Notes: a model not told the origin generated them from the sequence alone. A DNA stretch of 48,168 bases from Deltaproteobacteria bacterium (GCA_015492245.1 WGFM01000004.1:1-48168); one strand, 5' to 3'; positions 31,776 through 40,546 are shown, counted from the first letter of the stretch. Program-made: numbers and translations.

Positions 31776-34700
31776 ATTCTCCTTCCACTTTTTCTGTAGC
31801 CAAGAAATATTAGAAGAAGAAAGAGCATGAAGCCCATTATGAACAGATAGGGCACCGGTGCAGAGCCTGTTTCTGCTTTTCTTTTCACCTCTTCCATCTC
31901 ATAGCCCTCAACGGTCTGTGGCTTCTTCTCTTTGGACACAGGTTCTCTGTTTTCTTCCCTTAGGGATGTGCTGCCAGCTGTGGTTGTGTTCTTGAATATC
32001 CTCTCGAAGGATGCCGCTCCGTCCTTCAGTGCCGGCACAGGTAGCATGACACTTCTTGTGAACTCTTTAAGTTTCGGATTGTTGCATGTATGATCACAGC
32101 AGGTAAGCCCCACATCTTCCACAGTCTCCGTATACTCGCTTACCAGTCTTTTCACCGTCTCACCATCTGCCTTCCAGTAGCCTTTCCTTACTGCCTCGAG
32201 CATCCTTGCCACAAGGCTCTGGTATGCATAGAGGTTACTGGCATCTTTCATCCTCTGCTTTATGTTCAGTCTGTAACGGTCGAGCACATAGGTCTCATAG
32301 AATGCCTGCCACATGGTATCTCCCACAGCCTCTGGCACAGTTACCTGCCATCCCCAGAGATACTCCATCAGATTTGCAAAAAACCGTGCACCTGCATAGC
32401 CCTCACGAAGCATGGATTCTATCCAGCGCGGGTTTAGGTAGCGGGTCTGTGCCTCCTTTGTCATAAACCGTTTAAGTGCTTCCTGTCTCATCCTGTCAGG
32501 GTCTATGAGGTTCGTTATATAGACATTCGGGCTCTTGCCATCCATGGTTCTTACAGTAAGGGCAAGCCCACCGAGGTATTGAAACATATCGTCGTTGTCC
32601 ATCGTTGCGTAGAGGTTGCCAGAGACACTGTGGACCACCATGGATGTGCCAGAAAGAGTCTTCCAGAAGATATTCAGCCCACCTGCTGTCGCATCCTCAC
32701 CCCAGAAGCCCTGTCCATAGAGGTATCCCAGCCGCCTTAGAAAAAGCTCTGCAAGGCTTCTTTCGTCCTTCCATGAGTCCGATTTTGCCACCGCCTCACT
32801 CAGCCCTGTTCCATAGGTGCCGGAGCGCTCGGTAAAGATTCTCACCGTGGCAAGCCTCTCTGCAAGCCTCTCTTCCACGCCCTGTTTGATGAGTATCTCC
32901 TTGAGTTTCAGTGTATGGCTTCTTATCGCGTTGTCTCTTTCGTTCTGTTTCTTTGCCACGGTTACTGCCCTGTCGAGAAGTGCCATGAGGTTCGGAAATG
33001 TGTCCCTGTAAAGCCCTGATGGCACCATCACCACATCAACCCTTGCCCTTCCGAGCCTCTCTCTCGGTATGGCTGCAACATCAACCACCCTTCCGCGTTC
33101 ATCCCATACAGGCCTTACACCAAGGAGTGCCATAACCTGTGCCTCCATGATCCCCCTGTGTCTTATGGTCTCAACAGCCCACAGGTTTATGGTTATCTTT
33201 TGTGGCATGGTGTCCTCATCTTTCAGGTGCTTCTCCATGAGCTCTTCTGCCATCTTAACCCCTTTCCTGTAGGTGGCCTCTGTGGGTATCTTTGATGGGT
33301 CGAAGGCAAAGAAGTTTCTGCCTGTGGGAAGAGACTCTGGAGTTCTTACAGGGTCTCCCCCAGGACCTGCTGGTATGTATCTACCATTGAGGGCGGTGAA
33401 GAGTTTTTCAAGCTCTTCCTTTGCGGAATGCAGGATGAGTCTGCGATAAAGGGCCTTCTTGTCTTCCACATCCTCTGACGAGCCAACAGCCTCAGCAATT
33501 GCAACAGCCGTCTTGTCAACCATGTCCTCATGGGGTGTCTTTCCAAAGGTATGGAGCCCAAAGGGTGTTGGGGCATTCTCCATCTCATCCATGTATGCCT
33601 CGATTCTGTCGAGCACATCGCTATCGGCCACATCTTTTACTGAAAGTGCCCTTAATATACCAAGCCTTTCTGCAAGCTCTTTAAGCTCCCTCAGGGTTTC
33701 ATCTAAAGAGGTGGCGCCAAGTGCAAGGGCGTTCCTGTAGTCGTTCAGGAGTTCTTTCAGTCTTCTGACATCAGGGTTCAACCCTGCCTTATCGAAAGGT
33801 GGCGTCATGTGGTCTATCACAACTGCCATGCCACGCCTTTTTGCCTGAAGCCCCTCGCCAACATCGTCCACTATGTAGGGGTATACAACCGGGGTGTGCT
33901 GGGTCAACACATCTGGTGGGTCGCTTTCTGAAAGCCCCATCTCTTTGCCCGGAAGCCACTCATGGGTGCCATGGGTTCCAAGGTGTATTATGGCGTCTGC
34001 CCTGAAGACCTTCATGAGATAGAGATAAAAGGCTATGTACTGATGATGGGGTGGTAGTTCCGCAGAGTGGTAGAGTTTGTCTACATCCTGAAGCCAGCCC
34101 CTTGCAGGCTGGGGTGCGAGTATCATGTTGCCATACCTGACAATGGGTAGCACGATGTAGTCCTTTCCATCTTTCTTCCACATCATTATGGTGCCATCCC
34201 CGGGGCTACCCCACTCTTTTATGACCTCTTTTCTGAACCCCTCTGGAAGCTCACCGAACCAGCGCGAGTACTCATCAACAGGAATCAATACAGCCTTACC
34301 AGATGCCACAAGGCGAGAGAGCTCTCCTGCTGCCCAGTTGCCAAGGTTTCGTCCATAGCGGAAGAGATTCTCCGAAAGCCCCGTTTTCGTGAGCCCTCTG
34401 TTGCCTGTGTTATATCCCTGCCTTCTGAATCCATCCATCATGGTGTATATGCTCTCGATCACATTGAGATAGGATGCCCCTATGTTATGTTTGCCAGATG
34501 GATAGTTGTAGTAAACGATGGCGATGCGTTTGTCCCTGTTGGGTTTGCTCCTAAGATTGAGCCATGCCCTCACCCTCTTTGCGAGCATCTCCACCCTTTC
34601 CCTTATGGGTTCTGTCCTGTAATAGGTTGTACCGGTTGATGGGTCCTTGTACCGTTCTCTGGAGCCCACCACCACTGGCTGCACAGTTCCAGCAAGTTCA

Positions 34701-35629
34701 GGGGTTGCCACCTGCCATGTCCTCTCGAATATGGAAAGCCCTTTCCTGGATTGGAGCCATTCGCTGCGGCTCTTTCTATAGAGGCTTATGGCATCTATTA
34801 CAGGAGCCCCTATCTTCTCAAGTATGGGCACCATAGAGGTCTTTGCCCCTATCTTAAGAGATAGGCCCACTATGATACTCACCCTGAACTCCGGGTTTTC
34901 AAGAAAGTATCTCTTCAGCATCTCCTCTTCTGGCCAGCCAAAGACAGGAAAGACATTCAACCCCTCTTTCTCAAGGGCATCCACTATGGCGTCAACAAGG
35001 TTGGTGTCTTCTGTAACCAGTGAATTTCTGTAGAATGTAAGCCCCACCCATGGGACATCCTTCCTGGGTTTGTAGTGTCTCAGAAACTCATCAACACTTT
35101 CCACCCACCTGTGCTCCCCTCGTATGTATATGCCCATAGAAGGCATCTTCCGTGGGGCATCTGGCTCCACTTCGATTCCAGGCTCTTTCCTTACAAGAAA
35201 AAGGAGCATGTTCTTAAGGTTCTCCGTGCCACCATGGTCGTAGTAGGCCGTAAGAACAGGGTCTCTCAGTATACCCATCTTTCGGTATTCTTCGTCATAG
35301 GGCTCGCTTACCCCATAGACCCTGCCGCCATTTTTAACAACCCTTTCTACATAGTCCCTTGCTGCCATAACGATTCTTCTATCCATAAGGTAGATGACAA
35401 AGAGCTCGCCCTTCTCTGGCTTACTGTCTTTGATACCCGAGCGATCAAGAACCTTGAAGGAGACCCTTTTTTCAACCTCAGGGTGCTCCTTCTCTATGGC
35501 CTTTATTGCCTCTACAAGAGGCAATGTGTGGCTATCCGCGGGAAGAATGGTTATGACCGATGCAACGGATTCCTTTGCAAGAAGAAACAATAGAAGTGCC
35601 ACTATGTGAAAGAGCCTACTCTGGAACAT
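31772..35629 (-). CDS. exported, membrane-anchored CobN/HmuS-like chelatase subunit
   Basis: A 1285-residue homologue of the large cobaltochelatase/Mg-chelatase subunit (CobN/BchH). Unlike biosynthetic CobN it has a signal peptide (MFQSRLFHIVALLLFLLAK) and a C-terminal membrane helix (about 1259-1278, PYLFIMGFMLFLLLIFLGY) followed by a basic tail, placing the catalytic body in the periplasm. Family motifs include HLGTHGTHEWLPGK near residue 550, AGPGGDP near 760 and ERSGTYGTGLSEA near 940, plus a CC-x3-C motif (LTCCDHTCNNP) near the end. HmuS of Bacteroidota has this architecture and works on haem; here the cobalamin riboswitch and CbiZ fusion suggest a corrinoid. No CobS/CobT partner genes occur nearby. 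AAGGGTG lies 6 bases before the ATG; overlaps the DUF2149 gene by 14 bases. Confidence 0.88.
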   Translation of the reverse strand: MFQSRLFHIVALLLFLLAKESVASVITILPADSHTLPLVEAIKAIEKEHPEVEKRVSFKVLDRSGIKDSKPEKGELFVIYLMDRRIVMAARDYVERVVKNGGRVYGVSEPYDEEYRKMGILRDPVLTAYYDHGGTENLKNMLLFLVRKEPGIEVEPDAPRKMPSMGIYIRGEHRWVESVDEFLRHYKPRKDVPWVGLTFYRNSLVTEDTNLVDAIVDALEKEGLNVFPVFGWPEEEMLKRYFLENPEFRVSIIVGLSLKIGAKTSMVPILEKIGAPVIDAISLYRKSRSEWLQSRKGLSIFERTWQVATPELAGTVQPVVVGSRERYKDPSTGTTYYRTEPIRERVEMLAKRVRAWLNLRSKPNRDKRIAIVYYNYPSGKHNIGASYLNVIESIYTMMDGFRRQGYNTGNRGLTKTGLSENLFRYGRNLGNWAAGELSRLVASGKAVLIPVDEYSRWFGELPEGFRKEVIKEWGSPGDGTIMMWKKDGKDYIVLPIVRYGNMILAPQPARGWLQDVDKLYHSAELPPHHQYIAFYLYLMKVFRADAIIHLGTHGTHEWLPGKEMGLSESDPPDVLTQHTPVVYPYIVDDVGEGLQAKRRGMAVVIDHMTPPFDKAGLNPDVRRLKELLNDYRNALALGATSLDETLRELKELAERLGILRALSVKDVADSDVLDRIEAYMDEMENAPTPFGLHTFGKTPHEDMVDKTAVAIAEAVGSSEDVEDKKALYRRLILHSAKEELEKLFTALNGRYIPAGPGGDPVRTPESLPTGRNFFAFDPSKIPTEATYRKGVKMAEELMEKHLKDEDTMPQKITINLWAVETIRHRGIMEAQVMALLGVRPVWDERGRVVDVAAIPRERLGRARVDVVMVPSGLYRDTFPNLMALLDRAVTVAKKQNERDNAIRSHTLKLKEILIKQGVEERLAERLATVRIFTERSGTYGTGLSEAVAKSDSWKDERSLAELFLRRLGYLYGQGFWGEDATAGGLNIFWKTLSGTSMVVHSVSGNLYATMDNDDMFQYLGGLALTVRTMDGKSPNVYITNLIDPDRMRQEALKRFMTKEAQTRYLNPRWIESMLREGYAGARFFANLMEYLWGWQVTVPEAVGDTMWQAFYETYVLDRYRLNIKQRMKDASNLYAYQSLVARMLEAVRKGYWKADGETVKRLVSEYTETVEDVGLTCCDHTCNNPKLKEFTRSVMLPVPALKDGAASFERIFKNTTTAGSTSLREENREPVSKEKKPQTVEGYEMEEVKRKAETGSAPVPYLFIMGFMLFLLLIFLGYRKSGRRM

Positions 35630-35954
35630 ATATCACCCTTCCGTCTTCGAGCCTGTAGGCGGTGCCAAGCTTTACTCCCCTGCCAGACAGTCTCCTGTCT
35701 GTAACCCTTTTTGCCTCTATCTTACGGCCCTTTTTGGTTATGATTTCGATCTTTCCGTCTCCATCCTTTTTTAGTATCGTGAGTTCAGACTCGGGGTTCA
35801 GAAGCTCCAGCATGTTGTATGCCATAAACAGGGCTACCATCATGCTCACTATGAAGACAATCCCTGCATCGAAGAGGTTTGCCACACCCTGTATGGGATC
35901 CTCTATGGGTTCTTTGGAATCGAAAAAGAGCCTTCTTCTTTTAAGAAACCTCAT
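35616..35954 (-). CDS. DUF2149 protein, ExbD-like
   Basis: I place the start at 35954, where ATG overlaps the stop of the ExbB-like gene (ATGA); a frame starting at 36023 would only duplicate that gene's 3' end. The 112-residue product is MRFLKRRRLFF..., with a single membrane helix preceded by VANLFDAG. Asp29 at the start of this helix corresponds in place to the proton-carrying Asp of ExbD/TolR/MotB. The C-terminal part is periplasmic and basic, with KKGRKIEAKRV and a strand-rich end (GTAYRLEDGRVIYV). DUF2149 is a domain found with CobN-like and ExbB-like genes in archaea and bacteria. I infer that it replaces ExbD as stator partner for the operon's TonB. Confidence 0.82.
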   Translation of the reverse strand: MRFLKRRRLFFDSKEPIEDPIQGVANLFDAGIVFIVSMMVALFMAYNMLELLNPESELTILKKDGDGKIEIITKKGRKIEAKRVTDRRLSGRGVKLGTAYRLEDGRVIYVPE

Positions 35955-36505
35955 CCTTTCTGTCTCCTCCTCAAAAGAATCTCTGCATGGGTCTCCATTC
36001 TGAGTATGTCTCTTTTCACCCACTTCTCTTTTACAAGGCTCAGCACATAGGCAGCTACCCCGCAGGCAAGCCCCACCACAGTGGTCGTAAAGGCTGTAAC
36101 CATATTGCCTGCCATCTGGGGTATGTCTCCCCTGGCAAGAGAGCTCAGGGCTATGCCCATCGGTATGAGGGTTCCCATGAGTCCAAGTGCAGGCCCCACC
36201 CTTATGACAAACCTTATCCTGTTGAGCCCGTCGGTAAGCTCTGCCTCTCTGCGCTGTAGCTCCCTTTCTATAAGTATGTCCAGTGTATCTGTGGATTCAC
36301 TGTTTTCAACCTCTTCTTCAAGGCTATCGCAGAATCTTTCCACATCGTACTCATAACCTCTCTTTCTTTCGATATACTCTCGCAGAAGTGCGCCCGAACA
36401 GAAAAGAACCCAGAAGACAAGCCCCACAAGGCCTGCCACGACAGGGTATAGCATAAGTTCGGAGAGCACATACAGAAATGTCAGAAGCCCTGCGAATATG
36501 TTCAT
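35951..36505 (-). CDS. exbB-like: MotA/TolQ/ExbB-type proton channel protein
   Basis: A 184-residue protein with three membrane helices: about 8-40 (LSELMLYPVVAGLVGLVFWV), 98-125 (VIRVGPALGLMGTLIPMG) and 132-160 (MVTAFTTTVVGLACGVAAYV). The GPALGLMGTLIPMGIAL and FTTTVVGLACG motifs are the ExbB/TolQ signature, including the Thr residues lining the proton path. Cytoplasmic loop from about 45 to 95 is acidic. It would power TonB together with DUF2149. Overlaps the DUF2162 gene and the DUF2149 gene by four bases each, so translation is tightly coupled. Confidence 0.9.
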   Translation of the reverse strand: MNIFAGLLTFLYVLSELMLYPVVAGLVGLVFWVLFCSGALLREYIERKRGYEYDVERFCDSLEEEVENSESTDTLDILIERELQRREAELTDGLNRIRFVIRVGPALGLMGTLIPMGIALSSLARGDIPQMAGNMVTAFTTTVVGLACGVAAYVLSLVKEKWVKRDILRMETHAEILLRRRQKG

Positions 36506-37209
36506 ACTCTCCTCCCGCTGGTTATGAAACCAGTGACTGCTGCAAGGAGAAGAATCCCCACAACACCAGGTGCATCTGCGGTAAGCATTACAGGAGATTT
36601 TGCCCCAAGAAAACCAGAGTACACAGGCCTTGCCTTCTCCACCACTGCTGGAACGAAAAGAGAAAGGATAAAGTATAGCCCTACGAGAAAGAGTGTGAAA
36701 GAGAGGTTGACTATGCCCCTCTCCTTCGATGCCCTCGCAACAAAAAGAAAAACTGTGGTCAGCGTAAGAAAGACCACGAGAAGCAAGCCTCCCATAAATA
36801 CGGGGGAGCTACCTGTAAATGCCACCGCAGACCACACAGAGTATGCAATGGCAGCCGTACATACAGGGCACGGAACGACGAGCAGAATAAGTGAAACCTT
36901 CTTCTGCCGCTCGGTGCAGCACACGCTGTGGTTTTTGAGTATCCACAGTGCCCAGCCTACAAATGCTACGGCAACTATTGCGTGAAGATAGATGCCTGCC
37001 CCAAGCACGCCTGAAAGAACCCCCACCACATCTTCAGCAACAAGGCTCAGGATGATGAAGAGTGCCATGTAGCCTCCATAGACAAGCCCCACCTCTTTAA
37101 GTGTGGCTCTCGCAAACCCAAGCCCACAGCCTGTCTTTACTGCGAACACCCCAAGGCTTATACTCATGCCAAGAAGCCACAGAGCCGTATCTATGGATGG
37201 ATTCTGCAC
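36502..37209 (-). CDS. DUF2162 predicted transporter
   Basis: A 235-residue polytopic membrane protein with about six or seven helices, e.g. DTALWLLGMSISLGVFAV, GLVYGGYMALFIILSLV and GVVGILLLAAVTGFITSG. It has a CCTERQK motif near residue 97 and PCPVCTAAI near 112, giving four Cys that could bind a metal or form redox pairs. DUF2162 proteins are annotated as putative transporters and commonly neighbour CobN-like and DUF2149 genes. GTG start with GGAGG six bases upstream, 10 bases after the receptor gene. It could move the freed metal or corrinoid across the inner membrane, given the absence of BtuCD; this is inference. Confidence 0.82.
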   Translation of the reverse strand: MQNPSIDTALWLLGMSISLGVFAVKTGCGLGFARATLKEVGLVYGGYMALFIILSLVAEDVVGVLSGVLGAGIYLHAIVAVAFVGWALWILKNHSVCCTERQKKVSLILLVVPCPVCTAAIAYSVWSAVAFTGSSPVFMGGLLLVVFLTLTTVFLFVARASKERGIVNLSFTLFLVGLYFILSLFVPAVVEKARPVYSGFLGAKSPVMLTADAPGVVGILLLAAVTGFITSGRRV

Positions 37210-37219
37210 GAACGCCTCC

Positions 37220-39166
37220 TCATATTATGAGCCTCACAATCCCTGTGTATGTCCTTTCTGGCATGGGATAGCCCGCCACATACTCGTAGCTTCTGTTGAG
37301 AAGGTTCTCAACTGAAAACCCTAACTCAACCTCCTTGTGCACCCTGTATGAACCCTTCAGGTTCACAAGAAGGAAGCCTCTCTTCTCTATGGTCTTCCCA
37401 TAGGTTGGTGAAGAGAAGTTCCAGTCTGTAACCTTCTCCTTTCCGTTATAGCGTGCAACGAGCCTTGCATCCCAGCTTTCACCCATCATCCTTACGCCAA
37501 AACTGCCAACCCACTTTGGCGTGTATAGAAGGGTCTTTCCGTACTCGTCTATTTCGGTCCTGTCTTTTGCAGAGTAGCGGGTATGGTAGGTTATGCTTAC
37601 GAATGGCTCTACCGAGGTGAACCAGCCCAGAAGAGCACCTATGTCTGTAGAGAGGTTTGTCTCCACACCCTGAACAGTGGCACCATCCACATTCTTCCAT
37701 GTCCTTGCAGAAAGGCCTGCATCGTAGTAGCCCAGTATCTTGTTGTCAAACTCTGTATGAAAGAAGGTAAGCTCCACACTGTTCATCCCATCTGAGAACT
37801 CCACACCTGCATCATAGGTTACACTCTCCTCGGGCTCAATCTCAGGGTTTCCCACATAACGGGTTCCCCATGAAGAGACATAGTCTGCTGCAAGCTCATC
37901 AGGGGCAGGAGATCTGAAGGCCGTGCCAATGTTGAGCTTAACCCTTGTATGCTCTGTAAGCCTGTATACTGCACCACCCCGTAAGGCTGTGTAGTCCATG
38001 TCCTCATCCCTTGGGGTTACAGAGACACCAGGGGTGCTCAGCACCTCGTTCTTGAAGTAGTCGTATCGCAGTCCACCGTTGAGGGTGAGCCTTTTGTCCA
38101 GAAGCTCTCCCCTGAGTTCTGTAAAGACTCCATATGTGTTGTACCGCGAGTTCGGGCTATAGGGAGCTCCTGCGGTTCTCTTTGAAGAGACCCTTATCCT
38201 GTTCCAGTCCGCACCAGCTACAAGGCGCACACCTTCGAACTCAAAGCTTTTCTGTGCTGTAAAGCCGGTGGTCTGTGTATTTTTTGTGGTTACATTGGTG
38301 TTACTGTACCACTCGTCCTTGTCGTCTATACTGTAGTAGCTTATCTTTGTGCTCTCTGTGGTGTAGGCAATATCTATGCCGTCTCTTTTCTTATCCGAAT
38401 AGTCGTCCGGAGCTGGTGAGTACCTTGGCCCTGGGGAGCCTATGTCCCAGCCACGCCAGTGCTCGAGACCGAAGGAAAGCCTTCCGCCTTCTTTGAGCCC
38501 GTAGCCGAGCCTGAAGGAAAAGGTCTCGTCGTTGTAGGATGTGTTTGGAATCTTACCGTACTCTCTGGCGTCGTAGTCGCCCCTTGATGCCCTGCTCACA
38601 GAAAACAGAAGGTCTACCATTCCTTCTTTAAGGCTGAACTCTGCCCACTGTTTCGAGTAGTCCCACGAGCCACCTTCTGTCCCAAGCTCTGCACCCGTGC
38701 GCCTCGCCCTTTTGGTTATTATGTTTACAACCCCTCCCATTGCCTGTGAACCGTAGAGCACGGAGGCAGGTCCCTTTACTATCTCTATCCTCTCTATATC
38801 CTCAACAGGTATCTTTGCAAGGTTCACCGTGCCTGCATTGTGCCCGTCTACGAGAACGAGTACCCTGCTCTTGTAGATACTGAAAAGGTCTGTTGCAAGC
38901 CCCCTCAGGCCCATTCTTGCACTGAGTGTGCCGGGATACTTGTGCACATGCCCGATGCCTGCCTCGCTCACCAGATCTGCTGCATCCTGTGCGGTGGAGT
39001 TCTTTATGTCCTCACTGGTTATAATCTGAACCGGAGAGGATACATCTTTTCTTGGCTCCTCAATCCTTGTGGCTGTAACGACCACTTCTCCAAGACTATC
39101 CGCCTGCACGGTAAGTGCTGTGTTTGTCAAGAGAAGGATTACGAGACATACAAGAAACCTCTTCAT
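37220..39166 (-). CDS. btuB-like: TonB-dependent outer-membrane receptor, BtuB/HmuR-like
   Basis: A 648-residue receptor. A signal peptide (MKRFLVCLVILLLTNTAL, cleaved near VQADS) is followed by a TonB box (LGEVVVTATR, about 25-34), a plug domain with SARMGLRGLATD, VLVLVDGHNAG, DIERIEIVKGPASVLYGSQAMGG split across 120-150 and IITKRARR, and a 22-strand barrel ending in YTGIVRLII. Length and plug motifs fit BtuB and haem receptors equally. The cobalamin riboswitch upstream favours a corrinoid ligand. The barrel has no FRAP/NPNL-type haem motif that I can see. GGAGG lies about 10 bases before the ATG. First large gene of the riboswitch operon. Confidence 0.92.
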   Translation of the reverse strand: MKRFLVCLVILLLTNTALTVQADSLGEVVVTATRIEEPRKDVSSPVQIITSEDIKNSTAQDAADLVSEAGIGHVHKYPGTLSARMGLRGLATDLFSIYKSRVLVLVDGHNAGTVNLAKIPVEDIERIEIVKGPASVLYGSQAMGGVVNIITKRARRTGAELGTEGGSWDYSKQWAEFSLKEGMVDLLFSVSRASRGDYDAREYGKIPNTSYNDETFSFRLGYGLKEGGRLSFGLEHWRGWDIGSPGPRYSPAPDDYSDKKRDGIDIAYTTESTKISYYSIDDKDEWYSNTNVTTKNTQTTGFTAQKSFEFEGVRLVAGADWNRIRVSSKRTAGAPYSPNSRYNTYGVFTELRGELLDKRLTLNGGLRYDYFKNEVLSTPGVSVTPRDEDMDYTALRGGAVYRLTEHTRVKLNIGTAFRSPAPDELAADYVSSWGTRYVGNPEIEPEESVTYDAGVEFSDGMNSVELTFFHTEFDNKILGYYDAGLSARTWKNVDGATVQGVETNLSTDIGALLGWFTSVEPFVSITYHTRYSAKDRTEIDEYGKTLLYTPKWVGSFGVRMMGESWDARLVARYNGKEKVTDWNFSSPTYGKTIEKRGFLLVNLKGSYRVHKEVELGFSVENLLNRSYEYVAGYPMPERTYTGIVRLII

Positions 39167-39333
39167 TGTTAAAAGACCTCCATAATTTTTTAAAAGACCG
39201 TGTTACACTCCACCGGGCCTGACACACTGAAAGAAGAAATCCCATTGACCTGAGGGGGACACACGATGGGTGCATGAAGACACACCAGCGCCTTTCCACA
39301 CAAGATTATGGGTATGTGTGGCTCTGCGTGGTA

Positions 39334-39405
39334 TCAGGTAATTTCAGATGAATCTGGTGGGTCTACCAGCGAAATGTGTATCTGGCAGGAAATGAACTTT
39401 TCCAT
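39334..39405 (-). CDS. 23-codon ORF after the cobalamin riboswitch
   Basis: ATG at 39405 preceded by GAGGGAGGT seven bases upstream, opening a frame for MEKFISCQIHISLVDPPD and a few more residues, then TGA. It lies right after the riboswitch aptamer, whose end region CCTCGAGG is complementary to the ribosome site, so its translation may be the switch's direct target. It may be a leader peptide or simply a regulatory start site. Not homologous to anything I know. Confidence 0.4.
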   Translation of the reverse strand: MEKFISCQIHISLVDPPDSSEIT

Positions 39406-39434
39406 GGCATTACCTCCCTCGAGGATTTTCCTGA

Positions 39435-39592
39435 CGGATGGGTCTTCCGGCTTGGGGCAGGTTAGCCTACTCGCCCGCCTTCCCACCATGGTGTTATCCA
39501 TGGCAGTGGCTCTGGTGGGCTTTCGTTCCCATCACGGCTGCGGGGCAGCGGGGGATTCACACCCCTCTTCCACGCATCCGCCAGTTTGTGTG
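39435..39592 (-). promoter_or_regulatory. cobalamin (B12) riboswitch
   Basis: On the minus strand the aptamer contains, in order, GTGTGAATCCCCCGCTGCC, CCGCAGCCGTGATGGGAACG, the B12 box GAGCCACTGCC, CCATGG paired with CCATGG, GGTGGGAAGGCGGGCGAG and AAGCCGGAAGACC. These are the conserved core segments of AdoCbl-type riboswitches. It starts within about 20 bases of the predicted transcription start. The expression platform probably involves CCTCGAGG and the GAGGGAGG ribosome site that follows (39410-39430), so translational control is likely; no terminator stem with T-run is evident. It controls the receptor-CobN-like operon and ties it to corrinoids. Confidence 0.92.
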
Positions 39593-39602
39593 ATTTCGGC
39601 TC

Positions 39603-39631
39603 AATATATAATAACAGTTTTCCTGTGTCAA
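39603..39631 (-). promoter_or_regulatory. promoter of the corrinoid operon
   Basis: Minus strand TTGACA (39631-39626), 17-base spacer, TATATT (39608-39603). Nearly consensus, with a predicted start near 39596, just before the riboswitch aptamer. Confidence 0.7.
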
Positions 39632-39648
39632 GTTAATTCACCATTATA

Positions 39649-39864
39649 TCAGAGAATGGAAGGTATGACCCCGAAAGAGAAGCTAAGGAGCAGAAAGGCG
39701 ATGATAACACTCCGTAATACTCCATTTTCCCGTGATAATCCTTGAGGAGCTTGTGTCCCTGATAGATCCCCTGAACAATGTGTTGAACCAAACACATAGA
39801 GGTGGTAAATATGTCTATACCAGGTGCCCCTAACTTCTTTCCGAATCTCACTGAAAAGTTTCAA
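39649..39864 (-). CDS. possible small membrane protein or broken gene
   Basis: TTG start at 39864 with AAGGAGG seven bases upstream. The 71-codon frame begins MKLFSEIRKEVRG and ends with a hydrophobic stretch (VLRSVIIAFLLLSFSFGVIP). The middle is low in protein-like character, and another frame over the same bases (IVQGIYQGHKLLKDYHG) looks more natural, so this may be a gene with compensating frameshifts. It ends 18 bases before the promoter of the corrinoid operon. Confidence 0.3.
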   Translation of the reverse strand: MKLFSEIRKEVRGTWYRHIYHLYVFGSTHCSGDLSGTQAPQGLSRENGVLRSVIIAFLLLSFSFGVIPSIL

Positions 39865-40111
39865 AAATGTGCCTCCTTAGAGAACAGTTCCTTACCACAT
39901 TTACTATTGTTAGACACAGTTGTTCGGTAAAGGATACACCACAAATAGATTATATTCGTGTAAATGGCTATCATGAGTTCAGAGCATAGGGACCCCTATA
40001 GATATGGGTCCCGAAAAAGTGATAAAGATGACAGATAGGGTTTACAGCTTAAAGGGCAGGGGATTGAAAAAGACAAGTAGAAAGTGTTAAGATTGATCAA
40101 GAGGTATATAC
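39865..40111. other. intergenic region with GGGACCC hairpin
   Basis: GGGACCC (39989-39995) and GGGTCCC (40006-40012) form a 7-bp stem around 10 bases, followed by GAAAAAG and not a T-run. It lies between the divergent small ORF and the cupin gene. The rest holds no gene or clear promoter that I can support. Confidence 0.35.
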
Positions 40112-40546
40112 ATGAATGGTAAAAAACGACAAGGTCAATTTATGAAGAAAACCAGAAGAAGTTCTCTACCAGGCAGGGTTAAGGTATTCAATGTGCTGGA
40201 TGGTCAAGCCGTAAAGCTCAAGCACACACCTTATGGATCTGTGGGCTACTGCTATCGTGGTAAGGATATGGAGGTGGTCTGGGTGCGAAAAGAAGCGGAA
40301 GAGATTGACACAAGCTGGTATTCCCAGCCCACAACGGATCATATTTTTATCGTCAAGGGAAGACTTAAGGTGGTATTCCCTGGCGGAAGTTCGACGATAC
40401 TTAAGCCTGGTGATCTGATGGTCTTGCCCAAGAATACAAAGTGCAGGGCTTATAGCTACCCGCGCCGGAAAGGGGCGGAAACAATTTTTTTAGCCTTTTA
40501 TCGAAAGCCACCTACGAGTCATACATCTCACAAGAACAAGCGTTAG
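40112..40546 (+). CDS. small cupin-domain protein
   Basis: A 144-residue protein with a single cupin barrel (about residues 60-130): HIFIVKGRLKVVFPGG and LKPGDLMVLPKNTKCRAY match the two cupin motifs, though the usual metal-binding His pair of motif 1 (HxH) is reduced to one His in TTDHIF and motif 2 lacks His, so it may not bind metal as canonical cupins do. The start has a basic tail (MNGKKRQGQF). AGAGGT lies 8 bases before the ATG. It is convergent with the radical-SAM operon and its stop overlaps the last gene of that operon by four bases, an arrangement that suggests antisense coupling. Function could be binding or isomerising the operon's product. Confidence 0.8.
   Translation: MNGKKRQGQFMKKTRRSSLPGRVKVFNVLDGQAVKLKHTPYGSVGYCYRGKDMEVVWVRKEAEEIDTSWYSQPTTDHIFIVKGRLKVVFPGGSSTILKPGDLMVLPKNTKCRAYSYPRRKGAETIFLAFYRKPPTSHTSHKNKR

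Noticed and set aside
31772-35629. Assignment as ordinary cytoplasmic aerobic cobaltochelatase CobN
   Set aside because: The signal peptide, C-terminal membrane anchor and lack of CobS/CobT genes argue against it.
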